A stretch of 64,000 bases of DNA from Solirubrobacter taibaiensis (GCA_027587225.1 JAPDDQ010000002.1:186001-250000), one strand, 5' to 3'. Positions 8,541-19,505 are shown, counted from the first letter of the stretch. The notes: generated by a model not told the origin, from the letters alone. A program made the numbers and translations.

Positions 8541-9217
8541 TCTTGCGCCGCCAGGATCTCCGCGATGTGCATCGTCCGCACGCCGGTCCGGCCGCGCGAG
8601 AGCGCGCCGCCGATGTGCATCAGGCACGACGTGTCGGCGCTCGTGCACACCTCCGCGCGCGTATCGAGCACGTGCCGGACCTTGTCCGAGAGCATCGCCA
8701 TCGACGTGTCCGCGTTCTTTACGGCAAACGTCCCGCCGAACCCGCAGCACTCGCGCGCGCCCTCCAACTCGACCAGGTCGATGCCCCGCACCTCGCGCAG
8801 CAGCCGCGCGGGCCGGTCGCCGATGTCCAGCAGCCGGAGCGAGTGACAGGTGGGGTGGAGCGTCACGCGATGGGGGAACGAGGCGCCCACGTCCACGACC
8901 CCCAACTGGTCGACCAGGAACTCGGTCAACTCGAACACCCGACCACCGACCGACTCGATTCGCTCACGAACGTGAGCGACACAGGACGCCGATGGTGAAA
9001 CGACCGCGTCGTATTCCCCGAACACGCGCGCGAAGCGATCGAGCAACCCGCCGGCCTCGTGCTCGTAGCCGGAGTTGACGTGCATCTGGCCGCAGCACGT
9101 CTGTTCCAGGGGAAATTCGACTGAACAACCCAGCCGTTCGAGCAGCTTCACGACCGCCTTTCCCGCTCCGGGGAACAGCGTGTCGTTGAAACAGGTGATG
9201 AAAAGCGCGACCCTCAT
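8537..9217 (-). CDS. lutA: Lactate oxidation protein A (CCG-domain Fe-S subunit)
   Basis: This 226-residue protein has two CCG-type cysteine motifs (T-C-C-G-Q-M-H-V-N-S-G-Y near residue 42 and E-C-C-G-F-G-G-T-F near 170). They are the hallmark of LutA/GlpC-like heterodisulfide-reductase-type subunits. It is the first gene of lutABC, starting at ATG 9217 with a purine-rich GAGACGG upstream. Only about 42 bases separate it from the divergent DeoR gene, so the promoters overlap. Context: L-lactate from rhamnose breakdown would be oxidised to pyruvate here. Confidence 0.93.
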   Translation of the reverse strand: MRVALFITCFNDTLFPGAGKAVVKLLERLGCSVEFPLEQTCCGQMHVNSGYEHEAGGLLDRFARVFGEYDAVVSPSASCVAHVRERIESVGGRVFELTEFLVDQLGVVDVGASFPHRVTLHPTCHSLRLLDIGDRPARLLREVRGIDLVELEGARECCGFGGTFAVKNADTSMAMLSDKVRHVLDTRAEVCTSADTSCLMHIGGALSRGRTGVRTMHIAEILAAQE

Positions 9218-9259
9218 CTGTACCGTCTCGGCACACTAACGATCACAAAGGAGCCCGAG
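9218..9259. promoter_or_regulatory. Divergent control region between lutABC and a DeoR regulator gene
   Basis: This 42-base gap must hold both starts of transcription or lie within them. It contains ACGATCACAAAG (9239-9250). Its core CGATCA-n-AA occurs twice more in the rhaT/DeoR intergenic region, making it a candidate DeoR operator. The right end carries the Shine-Dalgarno AAAGGAG (9247-9253), so a bound repressor would also cover the ribosome site. I see no convincing -35/-10 pair on either strand. Confidence 0.45.
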
Positions 9260-10060
9260 ATCAACCGCAGTCGTTCAGACCGGCCGATGCTGGCCATGGC
9301 GCGCCGATCCGCGATCGCGGACCTGCTGCGCGACGCTGGCGCCATCACCGTCACGGAAGTGGAGAGCCGCTTCGGCGTGTCTCCGATGACGGCGCGCCGC
9401 GACCTCGCCGAGCTCGAGCGCCAGGGCATCGCCCGCCGCACGCACGGCGGCGCCGTCCTGCCGTCGATCTCCGCGCAGGAGGACTCGTTCGCCCAGCGGG
9501 TGGAAGTCGCCACGGCGGCCAAGATGAGCCTCGCGGAAGAGGCCGTGCAGATGCTGTCCGCGCGCGAGACGATCTTCCTGGACTCGAGCTCCACGGCGTA
9601 CTTCGTCGCGCGCCGGATCGTCGAGGAGGGCCTGGGCGTCACCGTCATCACGAACTCCCTACCCGTGATGGAGGCGGTCGCCGCGCGCGAGACGCCGAAC
9701 GTGAACCTGATCGGCATCGGCGGCACGCTGCGTCCGCTCACCCGCTCGTACGTCGGGCCGTACGCCGTGCACACCGTGCTCGGGCACTTCGCCGACAAGA
9801 TGTTCCTGTCGGTCAAGGGCGTCACGCGCGACGGCGTGATGACCGACGCGGACGAGCTGGAGGCGGAGGTCAAGCGGGCCATGATCGCGCAGTCCGAGGA
9901 GTCCGTGCTGCTGCTCGACGACTCGAAGCTCGGCGCCCGCGGGCAGAACGCGATCGCCCGGGTGACCGAGGTCTCGAGCGTGCTGGCCCACGGAGCGCCG
10001 GCCGCCGCGCTGGAACCGCTGCGGGCGACCGGCGTGAAGCTGCGAGTGGTCGGCGGCTAG
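9260..10060 (+). CDS. DeoR-family regulator, probably of lactate/rhamnose genes; likely ATC start
   Basis: A DeoR protein: N-terminal HTH ([15 protein letters not shown]...T-H-G-G-A), then the sugar-phosphate-sensing DeoRC domain (I-F-L-D-S-S-S-T, G-G-T-L-R, D-A-D-E-L-E-A-E-V-K-R). The first canonical in-frame start is ATG 9287. However, AAAGGAG (9247-9253) sits exactly 6 bases before an in-frame ATC at 9260, and the residues encoded in between (I-N-R-S-R-S-D-R-P) resemble the same stretch of the paralogue at 19671. I therefore place the start at ATC 9260 (266 residues); 9287 is the conservative alternative. It is divergent from lutABC, and its TAG stop shares CTAG with the rhaEW stop. Confidence 0.87.
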   Translation: MNRSRSDRPMLAMARRSAIADLLRDAGAITVTEVESRFGVSPMTARRDLAELERQGIARRTHGGAVLPSISAQEDSFAQRVEVATAAKMSLAEEAVQMLSARETIFLDSSSTAYFVARRIVEEGLGVTVITNSLPVMEAVAARETPNVNLIGIGGTLRPLTRSYVGPYAVHTVLGHFADKMFLSVKGVTRDGVMTDADELEAEVKRAMIAQSEESVLLLDDSKLGARGQNAIARVTEVSSVLAHGAPAAALEPLRATGVKLRVVGG

Positions 10061-12099
10061 CGCGAGTACGCCGCCGGCACGCCCCCGTCGACGTTGAGGA
10101 TGTTGCCGGTGCTCTTGCCCGAGCGACGCTCGGACGCGAAGTGCAGCACGGCCTCGGCGATGTCGCCGGGGTAGATGCTGACCTTCAGCGTGTTGCGCTG
10201 GCGGTAGTGCTCGTCGAGCTGCTCCGGGTCCAGGTTGTAGGCCGCGGCGCGCTCCTCACGCCACGACGAGCCCCAGATCTTCGAGCCCTGCAGGACGGCG
10301 TCCGGGTTGACGGTGTTGACCCGGATGCCGTGCGCGCCGCCCTCCTCGGCCAAGCACCGCGCGAGGTGGAGCTCGGCGGCCTTGGCCGAGGAGTACGCCG
10401 CGGCGTTCTTGCCGGCCACGAGCGCGTTCTTGGACGCGATGAACACGACCGACCCGCCCGTGTCCTGCGCCTTCAAGACCTTGAAGGCCTCGCGCGAGAC
10501 CAGGAAGTAGCCGGTCGAGAGGATCGCGTGGTTGCGGTTCCACTCGGCCAGCGTCGTCTCCTCGATCGAGGAGCTGGAGGCGATGCCGGCGTTGGAGACG
10601 ACGATGTCCACGCCGCCGAACGCCTCGACCGCCGCGCGGAACGCGCCGGCCACGGCCTCCTCGGAGGTCACGTCGCCGCTCACGGCCAGCCCGCGGTCGC
10701 CGTACTCGCTGACCGCCTCGGCGGCGCCGTCGGCGTCCAGGTCGAACGCGACGACGCACGCGCCGCCACTCGCCAGCGTGTCGATGATCGCGCGGCCGAT
10801 GCCACCCGCGCCGCCGGTGACGAGCGCGACCTTGCCCTGCAGCTCGCCGGGCTTGGGCGCCTGGGCGAGCTTGTAGAGCTCCAGCGGCCAGTACTCGATC
10901 GCGAACGACTCGCCCGCGTCCAGCGACACGAACTCGCCGAGCGCTTCGGCGCCGGCGATCACTTCGATCGCGCGGTGGTAGAGGTCCCGCGAGACCTTCG
11001 ACAGCTTCGTCGTCGTGCCGGTGGAGACGAGCCCCATGCCCTCGACGAGCACGACCCGTGGGTCGGGGTCGCCGGCCACGTCGCCCTCACCCGCGAAGGA
11101 CTCGAAGTACGCGCGGTAGTCGGCCCGGTACTGCTCGGCCAGCTCGGCGATCTTCTCCGGCGTCGCGTTCTCGCGCGAGACCCACAGCGGCAGGCGCTTG
11201 GTGTGCACGAGGTGATCCGGACAGGGCGCGCCGACCTTGACCAGCCGCTCGGCCTGCTCGGAGCAGACGAACTCCATCACGCGCTCGGACGTGTCGACCG
11301 TGAGCACCTTCGCCCGTTCACTCGACACCGCGCCGCGGATCGCGGGCAGCAGCTCCGTCAGCGAGCCGGCCGGCTCGATCTTGCGGCCGCCGAAGCGCGA
11401 CGTGTCACCGGTCTTGGTGTTGACGAACGCGACGGCCTGGTTGATGACCTCGATCGTCTTGCGGTAGGCCTCCTCGGCGGTCTCGCCCCAGACGATCAGG
11501 CCGTGCTTGGCCAACACGACGAGCTTGAGGTTCGGGTTGTCGCGGACGGCCAGGCCGACCTGCTTGGAGAGCGTGAAGCCCGGGCGGATGTAGGGAATCC
11601 AGGCCGCCTCGTCGCCGAAGCACTCGGCGATCAGCCGCTCGCCGTCGGCCGTGCCCGCGAGCACGTTGATGCCGTCCGGGTGCGTGTGGTGCACGTGCGG
11701 GGCGGGGACGAACGCGTGCAGCAGCGTCTCGATCGAGGCGCGCGGCATCTTCGGGTCCAGCTGGGACTGGGCGAGGTAGGCGACCATGTCCTCGTCGGTC
11801 ATCTCGTCGCGGTCCAGCAGCGGCAGGATCTCGTCGAGCTTGAGGCCGGTGAAGTGCTCCGGGCCCATCGTCGCCAGGTCAGAGCCCGAGCCCTTGACCC
11901 ACATGGCGTTGATCTCGCGCCCGGTGTGATCGATCGTCGTGCCCTTCGCCGACGTGTTGCCGCCGCCGAAGTTGGACACGGCGCGGTTGGCGCCCAGCAG
12001 GTGCGACGCGAGGACCAGCTGGCCCAGCGCGTCATCCGGCGCACCATCAGCGGGCCAGAGGTCCTCTACATGGTCGATGATCGGGGTGACGGTGCTCAT
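10057..12099 (-). CDS. rhaEW: Bifunctional rhamnulose-1-phosphate aldolase / L-lactaldehyde dehydrogenase
   Basis: This 680-residue fusion has two enzymes. Residues about 1-420 form a class II aldolase/adducin-type domain with the zinc-ligand run H-V-H-H-T-H-P-D-G near 135 and A-K-H-G near 198. Residues about 425-680 form a short-chain dehydrogenase with the G-G-A-G-G-I-G nucleotide motif (429-435), N-A-G-I and the catalytic Y569-x3-K573. This RhaEW architecture splits L-rhamnulose-1-phosphate into DHAP and L-lactaldehyde and oxidises the latter to L-lactate. It is the last gene of the rha operon; ATG 12099 overlaps the rhaI stop (ATGA). Its product would feed lutABC, which lies just beyond the convergent DeoR gene. 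Confidence 0.93.
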   Translation of the reverse strand: MSTVTPIIDHVEDLWPADGAPDDALGQLVLASHLLGANRAVSNFGGGNTSAKGTTIDHTGREINAMWVKGSGSDLATMGPEHFTGLKLDEILPLLDRDEMTDEDMVAYLAQSQLDPKMPRASIETLLHAFVPAPHVHHTHPDGINVLAGTADGERLIAECFGDEAAWIPYIRPGFTLSKQVGLAVRDNPNLKLVVLAKHGLIVWGETAEEAYRKTIEVINQAVAFVNTKTGDTSRFGGRKIEPAGSLTELLPAIRGAVSSERAKVLTVDTSERVMEFVCSEQAERLVKVGAPCPDHLVHTKRLPLWVSRENATPEKIAELAEQYRADYRAYFESFAGEGDVAGDPDPRVVLVEGMGLVSTGTTTKLSKVSRDLYHRAIEVIAGAEALGEFVSLDAGESFAIEYWPLELYKLAQAPKPGELQGKVALVTGGAGGIGRAIIDTLASGGACVVAFDLDADGAAEAVSEYGDRGLAVSGDVTSEEAVAGAFRAAVEAFGGVDIVVSNAGIASSSSIEETTLAEWNRNHAILSTGYFLVSREAFKVLKAQDTGGSVVFIASKNALVAGKNAAAYSSAKAAELHLARCLAEEGGAHGIRVNTVNPDAVLQGSKIWGSSWREERAAAYNLDPEQLDEHYRQRNTLKVSIYPGDIAEAVLHFASERRSGKSTGNILNVDGGVPAAYSR

Positions 12100-13220
12100 C
12101 GGGTCAGCTCCTGCTCTGATTCACGTTCGGTGGCCATCCGGGCGGCGTAGCCGGACTCCCGGAGGGCGCGGATCGGGTTCTCGGCGCCACCCAGCGCCAC
12201 GCGCGCCTCGGCGCAGGCGGGACGGACGTCGGTGTTGAAGGCTTCGAGCAGGACCTCGTGGCCGCCGAGCACGTCGCCGGCGCGCTGGAACTCGCCCAGC
12301 GCCGCGCGGTCGACGAGCAGCGCCTTGGCGTAGGCCTCCTGCAGGTTGATGACCGAGAGCGTCATCGCCTCGACCTTCGCCTCGATGTTGTGCGACTGGT
12401 CGATCGTCAGCCGCGGCAGCTCGTCAGAGGCCGTCAGCTCGACGAAGATCAGGAACAGCTCGAACGGGTTGACCGAGCCGACGATCAGGTCGTCGTCGGC
12501 GTACTTGCGGTTGTTGAAGTGGAAGCCGCCGAGACGTCCCTCGTCGGAGAGGAAGGCCACGATCTGCTCGATGTTCGTGCCCTGGGCGTGGTGGCCGAGG
12601 TCCACGAGCACCTTCGCGCGCTCGCCGAGCTTCAGGCACGCCAGCAGCGCCGAGCCCCAGTCCGCCAGGTCGGTGGCGTAGAACGCGGGCTCGAAGAACT
12701 TGTACTCGACGAGCAGCTCCTGGTCCTCCGGGAGCGCGGCGTAGACCTGCGTCAGCGCGTGCATCATCCGGCGCCGGCGCTCGCGCAGATCGTCCTGGCC
12801 CGGGTAGTTGGTGCCGTCGGCGAGCCACAGCGACTGCGCCGTCGCGCCCAGCGCCGTGGCGATCTCCACGCACTCGAGCATGTGCTGGATCGCCTTCTCG
12901 CGCACGGCCGGGTCCGGATGGGTGACCGAACCGAGCTTGTAGTCGGGGTCCTGGAACAGGTTCGGGTTCACGGCGCCGACCTGCAGGCCGCGCGACTCGA
13001 TCTCCGCGCGCAGCTCGTCGTAGTCGTCGACCGCGTCCCACGGGAAGTGCAGCGCGACCTTCCCCGCGGTGCCCGTCAGACGATGCACCTCGGCGGCGTC
13101 GTCGAGCTTCTCGAACGTGTTGCGCGGGCGGCCGGGCTGGGGGAACACGCCGAAGCGCGTGCCGGAGTCCGCGTAGCCCCAGGAGGGCGTCTCGATGACG
13201 AGCTTGGACAAATCAAGCAT
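12096..13220 (-). CDS. rhaI: L-rhamnose isomerase, RhaI type (TIM barrel)
   Basis: This 374-residue xylose-isomerase-like TIM-barrel protein resembles the Pseudomonas-type rhamnose isomerase (RhaI), not the longer E. coli RhaA. Typical segments are [10 protein letters not shown] near the N-terminus, [20 protein letters not shown] and [12 protein letters not shown]. These carry the metal-binding Glu, Asp and His residues. It would convert L-rhamnose to L-rhamnulose in the cytoplasm. ATG 13220 is preceded by AAGGA. It overlaps rhaB by 8 bases upstream and rhaEW by 4 downstream. Confidence 0.93.
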   Translation of the reverse strand: MLDLSKLVIETPSWGYADSGTRFGVFPQPGRPRNTFEKLDDAAEVHRLTGTAGKVALHFPWDAVDDYDELRAEIESRGLQVGAVNPNLFQDPDYKLGSVTHPDPAVREKAIQHMLECVEIATALGATAQSLWLADGTNYPGQDDLRERRRRMMHALTQVYAALPEDQELLVEYKFFEPAFYATDLADWGSALLACLKLGERAKVLVDLGHHAQGTNIEQIVAFLSDEGRLGGFHFNNRKYADDDLIVGSVNPFELFLIFVELTASDELPRLTIDQSHNIEAKVEAMTLSVINLQEAYAKALLVDRAALGEFQRAGDVLGGHEVLLEAFNTDVRPACAEARVALGGAENPIRALRESGYAARMATERESEQELTR

Positions 13221-14538
13221 GGAGAGATTCCTTGGAAGGCTCGTAGTGGACGGGCTCGAAGGACGCCGCGGACACGGCGCGCATGTCGGCCAGCGAGTCG
13301 AGCTCGCCGGCGGCGCGGGCCTGTACGAGGACGTTGCCGAGCGCGGTCGCCTCGACCGGGCCGGCGAGCACCTCGCGGCCGGTCATGTCGGCGGTGAGCT
13401 GGCACAGCAGCTCGTTGCGGGCACCGCCGCCGATCACGTGGATCGTGCGGACGTTGCGGCCGGACGCGGCTTCCAGCCGTTCCAGCACGACCCTGTACTT
13501 GCAGGCGAGCGAGAGGTAGATCGAGCGCACGAGCTCACCGCGGCTCAGGTCGTCGCGGCCGATGACCTCGGCGATCAGCACCGGCATGTCGCCACCGCGC
13601 AGGAAGCGCTCGTCGTCGGGATCGAAGACCGGGACCTCGCGCGTGACCTCGCGGGCGGCGCGCTGCAGCGACGGGAAGTCCGCTCCCCACACGCGCGCGC
13701 ACTCCTGCTCGATCCACAGGCCCATGACGTTCTTGAGCAGGCGGATGGTGCCGTCGACGCCGCGTTCGTTGGTGAGCGCGTCGTCGCTGAAGACGGGGTC
13801 CGGCAGCTCCAGGCCGAGCAGCGACCAGGTGCCGGAGGACAGGATCGCCGAATGCTCGCCTCGCAGCGGGGCGGCGACGTACGCGGAGGCGGTGTCGTGG
13901 GACGCGACCGTGTACACGGGCGCCTGAAAGTCGTGGTGGGGGAGGACGGACCCGAGCTTCGTCCCCGGCTCCACCAGCGCGCCGAACGGGCGCGTCGGCA
14001 GGCCGAGGCGCGACAGCAGCGCCAGCGACCACTCACCCGTGCGCGCGTCGAGCAACCCCGTGGTGGAGGCATTCGTGCGCTCGTTGGCGAGCTCGCCGCA
14101 CAGCCAGTACGCGAGCAGATCGGGGACCAGCGCGATGCGGGCAGCGGCGCCTGTCAAATCGTCCGCCATGAGCTGGTAGACGGTGTTGATCGGCATGTGC
14201 TGGATGCCGGTGATCTCGTAGCCCTCCGCCCGCTGCGCACCCGCGGTGCGCTCGTCGCGGTAGTGGAAGGGGAGACCCAGCACGCGGTGGCGCTCGTCCA
14301 GCAGCGCGTAGTCCACGCCCCAGGTGTCGACGCCGACGCCGTCGAAGCGACGGCCGGCCAGCGCACCCACGGCCTCGGTGAACAGGTGCAGCAGGTTCCA
14401 GCGCAGCCCGTCCGGGAGCCGCACAGGGCGATTGACGAACCGGTGGCACTCCTCGAGCGAGATCACCCGGCCGTCGAAGTGCCCGCAGACCACGCGGCCG
14501 CTGGACGCGCCCAGGTCGATCGCGGCGAAGTCAGTCAA
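13213..14538 (-). CDS. rhaB: Rhamnulokinase (FGGY family)
   Basis: This 441-residue FGGY kinase opens with the phosphate-binding [10 protein letters not shown]. It carries S-H-D-T-A-S-A-Y in the middle and ends with the adenosine motif [15 protein letters not shown]. The family phosphorylates L-rhamnulose to L-rhamnulose-1-phosphate. Its position between the mutarotase and the isomerase makes rhamnulokinase far more likely than xylulo- or glycerol kinase. The start is TTG 14536-14538, inside the end of rhaM (8-base overlap), so translation is probably coupled to rhaM. Confidence 0.93.
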   Translation of the reverse strand: MTDFAAIDLGASSGRVVCGHFDGRVISLEECHRFVNRPVRLPDGLRWNLLHLFTEAVGALAGRRFDGVGVDTWGVDYALLDERHRVLGLPFHYRDERTAGAQRAEGYEITGIQHMPINTVYQLMADDLTGAAARIALVPDLLAYWLCGELANERTNASTTGLLDARTGEWSLALLSRLGLPTRPFGALVEPGTKLGSVLPHHDFQAPVYTVASHDTASAYVAAPLRGEHSAILSSGTWSLLGLELPDPVFSDDALTNERGVDGTIRLLKNVMGLWIEQECARVWGADFPSLQRAAREVTREVPVFDPDDERFLRGGDMPVLIAEVIGRDDLSRGELVRSIYLSLACKYRVVLERLEAASGRNVRTIHVIGGGARNELLCQLTADMTGREVLAGPVEATALGNVLVQARAAGELDSLADMRAVSAASFEPVHYEPSKESLHA

Positions 14539-14833
14539 GGTGGAACACCTCTTCGAGGCGCTCGAAGGTCAGCTCCGCGTCGAACAGCGGGGCCATCTCC
14601 GCCTGCCAGCGTGCGTTCACGTCCGTCTCCTCCATCGCCCGCTTGGCGGCCTCGAAATCGGCGGTCTCGAGGTAGCCGATCAGCAGCCCATCCGGCCGCA
14701 GGAACAGCGAGTAGTTACTCCAACCCGTCGCGCTGAGCGCCGCGCGCATCTCCGGCCACACCTGCCGGTGACGCGCGCGGTACTCGTCGAGACGGTCAGC
14801 GCGCACCCGCACCTGAAAGCAGACTCGTTCCAT
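14531..14833 (-). CDS. rhaM: L-rhamnose mutarotase
   Basis: This 100-residue protein of the RhaM/RhaU family interconverts the alpha and beta anomers of L-rhamnose. It shows the family pattern V-C-F-Q-V-R-V...E-Y-R-A-R-H-R-Q-V-W-P-E-M with the conserved His, then G-W-S-N-Y-S-L-F-L and L-I-G-Y-L-E-T-A-D-F. The usual length is about 104 residues. It lies 17 bases after rhaS and overlaps rhaB, so it links the transport and catabolic halves of the operon. Confidence 0.95.
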   Translation of the reverse strand: MERVCFQVRVRADRLDEYRARHRQVWPEMRAALSATGWSNYSLFLRPDGLLIGYLETADFEAAKRAMEETDVNARWQAEMAPLFDAELTFERLEEVFHLD

Positions 14834-14850
14834 GACGGGTGCGCAGACGA

Positions 14851-15924
14851 CTAGAAGTCGAAGTCGTCGATGTTGGCTTCGTCGAACACGGTCGGCGGGC
14901 CGAGGAGGACCTCGCCCTTGGCGCCGACCTCACGCTCGCCCAGGTCGCCGGCCGTGAACTTCTCGCCCTCGGCGCCGGTGATCGTGCCGGAGGCCAGCGC
15001 GCCCGCGGCGTAGGCCGCGAGGTAGCCGAGCTTGCCCGGATCCCACAGCTCGAAGCCCTCGATCGTGCCGTCCTTGACGAAGTCACGCAGCTGGTTCGGC
15101 GTGCCGAGGCCGGTCAGCTTGACCTTGCCCTTGGAGTCCGAGCCCTGCAGGTACCGCGCGGCGGCGGCGATGCCGACCGTCGTCGGGGAGATGATGCCCT
15201 TCAGGTCCGGATAGGCCTGCAGCAGGCCCTGCGTCTCCTCGAACGACTTCTGGTCGTCGTCGTTGCCGTACGCGGTCTTGACCAGCTTAAACTTGGAGTA
15301 CTCGGGCTTCTTGAGCTCGTCCTCCATGAACCCGATCCAGGTGTTCTGGTTGGTCGCGTTCGGGGTGGCGGAGAGGATCGCGATCTCGCCGCCCTCCTGG
15401 CCGATCTGCTTGGCGAGCAGCTGCACCTGGCTGCGGCCGAGGTCCTCGGCGGCCGCCTGGTTGATGAACAGGTCACGACCCTCGGGCGCCGTGTCGGAGT
15501 CGTACGTGACGACCTTGATGCCGGCGGCCTTGGCCTTCTGCAGCGCCGGGACGACCGCGTTGGCGTCGTTGGCGCTGATCACGATCGCGTCCTGCTTCTG
15601 CGTCGTGAGCGTGTTGATGTAGGAGACCTGCGACGACGCGGCCGTGTCGGACGGGCCGACGCGCTTGAACTCGCCCTTGAACGCGGTGACCGCGTCCTCG
15701 CCGCCCTTGTCGGAGATCGTGAAGTACGGGTTGTTGATCTGCTTCGGGAGGAAGGCGATCTTCAGGCCTTCCTTCATCTCCCCGCCGGCAGCGGCGCCCT
15801 CGGTGGTGGCGGCCGGCGTCGACGCGGCCTCGTTCTCCGTGCTCTCCTTGGTGTCGCCGCAGGCGGCGATGCCCAGCAGGCTCGTCAGCGCCAGCGCCGC
15901 GAACGCTTTGTTGCGAACGATCAT
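14851..15924 (-). CDS. rhaS: Rhamnose ABC transporter, substrate-binding lipoprotein
   Basis: This 357-residue periplasmic-binding-protein-like lipoprotein has a lipobox cysteine near residue 22 (L-G-I-A-A-C-G). The mature part is a sugar-binding Peripla_BP_4 fold of the RhaS/autoinducer-2-binding type (K-I-A-F-L-P-K-Q-I-N-N-P-Y-F, I-V-I-S-A-N-D-A-N-A). ATG 15924 follows GAGGAGAG closely. In Gram-positive cells it would be anchored on the outer face of the membrane and pass rhamnose to RhaP/RhaQ. It is the last of the four transporter genes, with rhaM next in the operon. Confidence 0.92.
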   Translation of the reverse strand: MIVRNKAFAALALTSLLGIAACGDTKESTENEAASTPAATTEGAAAGGEMKEGLKIAFLPKQINNPYFTISDKGGEDAVTAFKGEFKRVGPSDTAASSQVSYINTLTTQKQDAIVISANDANAVVPALQKAKAAGIKVVTYDSDTAPEGRDLFINQAAAEDLGRSQVQLLAKQIGQEGGEIAILSATPNATNQNTWIGFMEDELKKPEYSKFKLVKTAYGNDDDQKSFEETQGLLQAYPDLKGIISPTTVGIAAAARYLQGSDSKGKVKLTGLGTPNQLRDFVKDGTIEGFELWDPGKLGYLAAYAAGALASGTITGAEGEKFTAGDLGEREVGAKGEVLLGPPTVFDEANIDDFDF

Positions 15925-15932
15925 CTCTCTCC

Positions 15933-16946
15933 TCAGGTGGTGGTGGGAGTGGGGGGTGTGTCGACGCCGCGTCCCCTACGCAGCGCCTCACGGACGCGAG
16001 CGGTGACGCTCGGCCCGAGAACTGAGAGCAGCAACAGGCTGCCCGTGACGATGGTCAGCACTTCGGCGGAGACGTCGTTGAGCGTCAGCGCGTTTCGGAG
16101 CGTGCCGAGCAGCAACATCGCGCAGATGACGCCGAGCAGGTTGCCCTTGCCGCCGAAGATGGAGACTCCGCCCAGCAGCACGACGGCGACGACGGACAGC
16201 TCGAGGCCGACTCCGTTGTCGGCGCGTGCCGAGGCGAACCGGAAGGCGTAGACGACGCCGGCAAGAGCACTGATCATGCCGGTGACGACGAACAGCCAGA
16301 ACTTGATGCGCTTGACGCGGATGCCGCTGAACCGCGCGGCCTCCTCGTTGGCGCCCATCGCGAAGATCGATCTCCCGATCCCCGTGAAGTGCAGGACGAT
16401 CCCGAAGATCACCGCGAGCACGATGAACAGCACGAACGGGTTCGGGATCTGGGTGCCCATGAACGTGCCGTAGCCCCATTCCGTGTACTGGGACGGGAAG
16501 TCCGCGACGGCCTGGTCACCGAGCACCACGTAGGCGAAGCCGCGATACATGGCGAGCGTGCCGATCGTGACGGCCAGGGAGGGGAGCCCGAGGCGTGTGA
16601 CCAACACGCCGTTGAGGGCTCCGGCCAGGGCGCCGATGACCAGGACCGCCGGGATGATCATCTGCATCGCCCAGCCGTGGTTCCACAGGTAGCCCATGAG
16701 GGCGCACGTGAGGCCGAGCACCGAGGCGACCGACAGGTCGATCTCCGCGGCGATGATGATCAAGGTCAGCGGGAGCGCGATGATCGCGATCTCCGAGATG
16801 TCCGAGAGGATCGAGTTCAGGTTGCCGCCGGAGAGGAAGTCCTCGCCGGACGTGGTCGCCCCGTAGAGGATCGCCACCAGCAGCAGGAAGACCGTGACCG
16901 TCTCCCAGCGCGCCAGGCGCGTCTTGACGTCAGACACGGTTCGCAC
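15933..16946 (-). CDS. rhaQ: Rhamnose ABC transporter permease
   Basis: This 337-residue BPD_transp_2 (ribose-type) permease has 8-10 hydrophobic segments. It contains the family signature G-A-N-E-E-A-A-R-F-S-G-I-R-V-K-R-I-K-F and the V-L-L-G-G-V-S-I-F-G-G-K-G stretch. It follows rhaP with a 17-base overlap and precedes rhaS by 8 bases. RhaP and RhaQ are expected to form the heterodimeric channel. Which permease is called P and which Q is by position only. Confidence 0.9.
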   Translation of the reverse strand: MRTVSDVKTRLARWETVTVFLLLVAILYGATTSGEDFLSGGNLNSILSDISEIAIIALPLTLIIIAAEIDLSVASVLGLTCALMGYLWNHGWAMQMIIPAVLVIGALAGALNGVLVTRLGLPSLAVTIGTLAMYRGFAYVVLGDQAVADFPSQYTEWGYGTFMGTQIPNPFVLFIVLAVIFGIVLHFTGIGRSIFAMGANEEAARFSGIRVKRIKFWLFVVTGMISALAGVVYAFRFASARADNGVGLELSVVAVVLLGGVSIFGGKGNLLGVICAMLLLGTLRNALTLNDVSAEVLTIVTGSLLLLSVLGPSVTARVREALRRGRGVDTPPTPTTT

Positions 16947-17979
16947 TCCTCCGCTTGCGCAGTTCGCGGGCCAATCGCATGGCCAGGTAGGCGTCGAGGC
17001 CGATCGCCGCCAGCAGCAGGGCGCCCTGGATGGCCTGGTTCCAGAAGGGATCGATCTGCAGGGTCACGAGCGCCGAGCGGATCGTGGCCAGCAGCAGGGC
17101 GCCGAGCGCCGCGCCCCAGACCGTGCCGGAGCCGCCGAAGATGGCGACGCCGCCGACGACCACCGCGGACACCGCGGCCAGCTCGATGCCGGTGCCGGCG
17201 ACCGCGTCGAGCGTGCCGTAGCGCGAGGCGTAGAGCACGCCCGCGAGGCCCGCGATCGCGCCGGAGGCGATGAACGCTCCGAGCACGCGCCGGCTGACCT
17301 TGATGCCGGCGAGGACGGCCGCGTCCGGGTTGGAGCCGATGGCGTACAGCTCGCGGCCCATCCGGCTCCGCGCGAGCACCACGCCCACGAGCACCATCGC
17401 GACGATCGTGAACAGCGCGAGCACCGGGAAGCCGAGGATCGTCCGCGTCGCCAGATCCAGGAACGGGCGCGGCATGTCGGCGGCGTTGATCTGCCGACCT
17501 CCCGCCCACCAGAAGTCGATACCGCGGATCACATACAGCGTGCCGAGCGTGATCACGAGGCTCGGCACCCGCGCCCACGCCACCATCACGCCGTTCATCA
17601 GGCCGAAGGCAGCGCCGAACAGCGTCCCGAGCACGAACACCACGGGGATCGGGACGTTGTGATCGGCGAACAGGACGCCGGTCGCGAACGCGCAGATGCC
17701 CAGGATCGAGCCGACCGACAGGTCGATGTTGCGCGTGATGACGACGATCGTCTGACCGACGGCGAGCAGTGCGACGATCGTCACGTTGAGCAAGATGTCG
17801 CGCAGGTTCTGCGCGTTCAGGAAGCGCGGCTCGGCGATGCTGACGGCGATCACGAGGATCGCGAGCACGCCGATCAGGCTCACCTCACGGGCGCGGACGA
17901 TCGTGTCGATCCACGATGTCTTCTCCTCCGCGTGGGGCGGGGAGGTCGGGGCCGGCGCGGCCTGCGTGGAGGCGCTCAC
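16930..17979 (-). CDS. rhaP: Rhamnose ABC transporter permease
   Basis: A 349-residue paralogue of the next permease with a cytoplasmic N-terminal tail of about 30 residues before the first membrane segment. It shows the same family features ([40 protein letters not shown]). Its GTG start at 17977-17979 overlaps the rhaT stop by four bases. It is part of the importer for L-rhamnose. Confidence 0.9.
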   Translation of the reverse strand: MSASTQAAPAPTSPPHAEEKTSWIDTIVRAREVSLIGVLAILVIAVSIAEPRFLNAQNLRDILLNVTIVALLAVGQTIVVITRNIDLSVGSILGICAFATGVLFADHNVPIPVVFVLGTLFGAAFGLMNGVMVAWARVPSLVITLGTLYVIRGIDFWWAGGRQINAADMPRPFLDLATRTILGFPVLALFTIVAMVLVGVVLARSRMGRELYAIGSNPDAAVLAGIKVSRRVLGAFIASGAIAGLAGVLYASRYGTLDAVAGTGIELAAVSAVVVGGVAIFGGSGTVWGAALGALLLATIRSALVTLQIDPFWNQAIQGALLLAAIGLDAYLAMRLARELRKRRSANRV

Positions 17980-19505
17980 GCGGCCACCTGCGCACCCGTC
18001 GCGGCCCGGACGACGTTCTCTTCGTCAGCTTCCGCGCGTGAGAGCTCACGGGCGATCCGGCCCTCGTGCATCACGAGCACGCGGTCGGCCATCCCGAGCA
18101 CTTCGGGCAGCTCGGACGAGATCATCAGCACCGCGAGGCCTTGGCCCGCGAGCTCGGACATGAGCCGGTGAACCTCCGCCTTCGTGCCCACGTCGATGCC
18201 ACGCGTCGGCTCGTCGATGATCAGGACCTTGGGGCTCGTGGCGAGCCACTTGCCGAGGACGACCTTCTGCTGGTTGCCGCCCGACAGGAAGCCGACGGGG
18301 TCGCTCAGCTTGTGGAACTTGAGCTGGAGCTTGGTCGCCCAGTCCGTGGCCAGCTTGGCCTCCGAGCCCATGCCGATGACGCCGAACTTGTTGCGCAGGG
18401 CCTGCAGGCGGGTGAGGCCCATGTTGCGCTCGATGCTGAGCTCCATCACGAGGCCCTGCTGGCGACGGTCCTCGGGCACGAGCCCGATGCCGGCCTTCAT
18501 GGCGCCGGTGGGGGAGCCGGGCTTGAGCTTGACGCCGTCCACCGTGACCGTGCCGGCGTCCGGTGTATCGATGCCGAAGATCGCGCGGGCGACCTCGGAA
18601 CGGCCCGCGCCGACGAGGCCCGCGAGCGCGACGATCTCGCCGCGCCGGACCTCGAACGAGATGTCGATGAACGTGCCCTCGCGCGTGAGCCGCTCGACCT
18701 TGAGCACCGTCTCGCCGATGTGCGCTTCCAGCTTCGGGAACAGCGTGCTGAGCTCGCGGCCGACCATCCGGCGGACCAGCTCGTCGGTGTCCATGTCGGC
18801 CGTACGGGCGTCATGGGTGACCTCACCGTCGCGCAGGACGGTGACCGTGTCGCAGATGGTGAAGATCTCGTCGAGGCGGTGGCTGATGAACAGCACCGCG
18901 GCGCCGCGCTCCTTGAGCGTGCGCACGACGTTGAACAGGCGCTCGACCTCGTGGCCGGAGAGGGCCGCGGTCGGCTCGTCCATGATCAGCACGCGCGCGT
19001 CGAACGAGAGCGCCTTCGCGATCTCGACGATCTGCTGGTCGGCGATGCTGAGGCCCTTGACCGGCTGCTCGGGGTCGAGCTTGACGCCGAGCCGGTCGAG
19101 CAGGTCCTTGACCGTGCGGTTGAGCGCCTTGAAGTCGATGCGGCGGCCGGACCCGAGCGGGTGGCGACCCATCATCACGTTCTCGGCGATGCTGAGATCC
19201 GGGAAGAGCGTCGGCTCCTGGTAGATCACCGCGACGCCCGCGTCACGCGCGTCCGCCGGGCCGTGGAAGGCCGCGATCTCGCCGTCGACCAGCACGTCGC
19301 CCTCGTCGGGGCGCTGCACGCCGGCGAGCATCCGCACGATCGTCGACTTGCCGGCACCGTTCTCGCCCGCGAGCGCCCGGACCTCTCCGGCGCGCAACTC
19401 GATCGAGACATTCCGTGAAGCGCGCACAGCCCCGTAGGACTTGCTTGCGCCCTTCAGGGCGATGATTGGCGTAGTCGGCTCAGCAGCTGTCGATTGCTGG
19501 TTGAT
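17976..19505 (-). CDS. rhaT: Rhamnose ABC transporter ATP-binding protein (two ATPase domains); likely ATC start
   Basis: A sugar-type ATPase with two ABC domains: P-loop G-E-N-G-A-G-K-S-T in the N-terminal half, [10 protein letters not shown] signature and L-I-M-D-E-P-T-A Walker B. The second half has L-S-G-G-N-Q-Q-K and I-I-D-E-P-T-R-G. The open frame extends to ATG 19637, but that AT-rich stretch holds a good promoter (TTGACA, 17 bases, TTTGAT at 19568-19540) and GGAGGAG at 19518-19512. Six bases after it comes ATC 19505-19503, with no ATG/GTG/TTG before the conserved domain. I therefore start at ATC, giving 509 residues, close to the usual length. It is the first gene of the eight-gene rha operon. 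Confidence 0.88.
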   Translation of the reverse strand: MNQQSTAAEPTTPIIALKGASKSYGAVRASRNVSIELRAGEVRALAGENGAGKSTIVRMLAGVQRPDEGDVLVDGEIAAFHGPADARDAGVAVIYQEPTLFPDLSIAENVMMGRHPLGSGRRIDFKALNRTVKDLLDRLGVKLDPEQPVKGLSIADQQIVEIAKALSFDARVLIMDEPTAALSGHEVERLFNVVRTLKERGAAVLFISHRLDEIFTICDTVTVLRDGEVTHDARTADMDTDELVRRMVGRELSTLFPKLEAHIGETVLKVERLTREGTFIDISFEVRRGEIVALAGLVGAGRSEVARAIFGIDTPDAGTVTVDGVKLKPGSPTGAMKAGIGLVPEDRRQQGLVMELSIERNMGLTRLQALRNKFGVIGMGSEAKLATDWATKLQLKFHKLSDPVGFLSGGNQQKVVLGKWLATSPKVLIIDEPTRGIDVGTKAEVHRLMSELAGQGLAVLMISSELPEVLGMADRVLVMHEGRIARELSRAEADEENVVRAATGAQVAA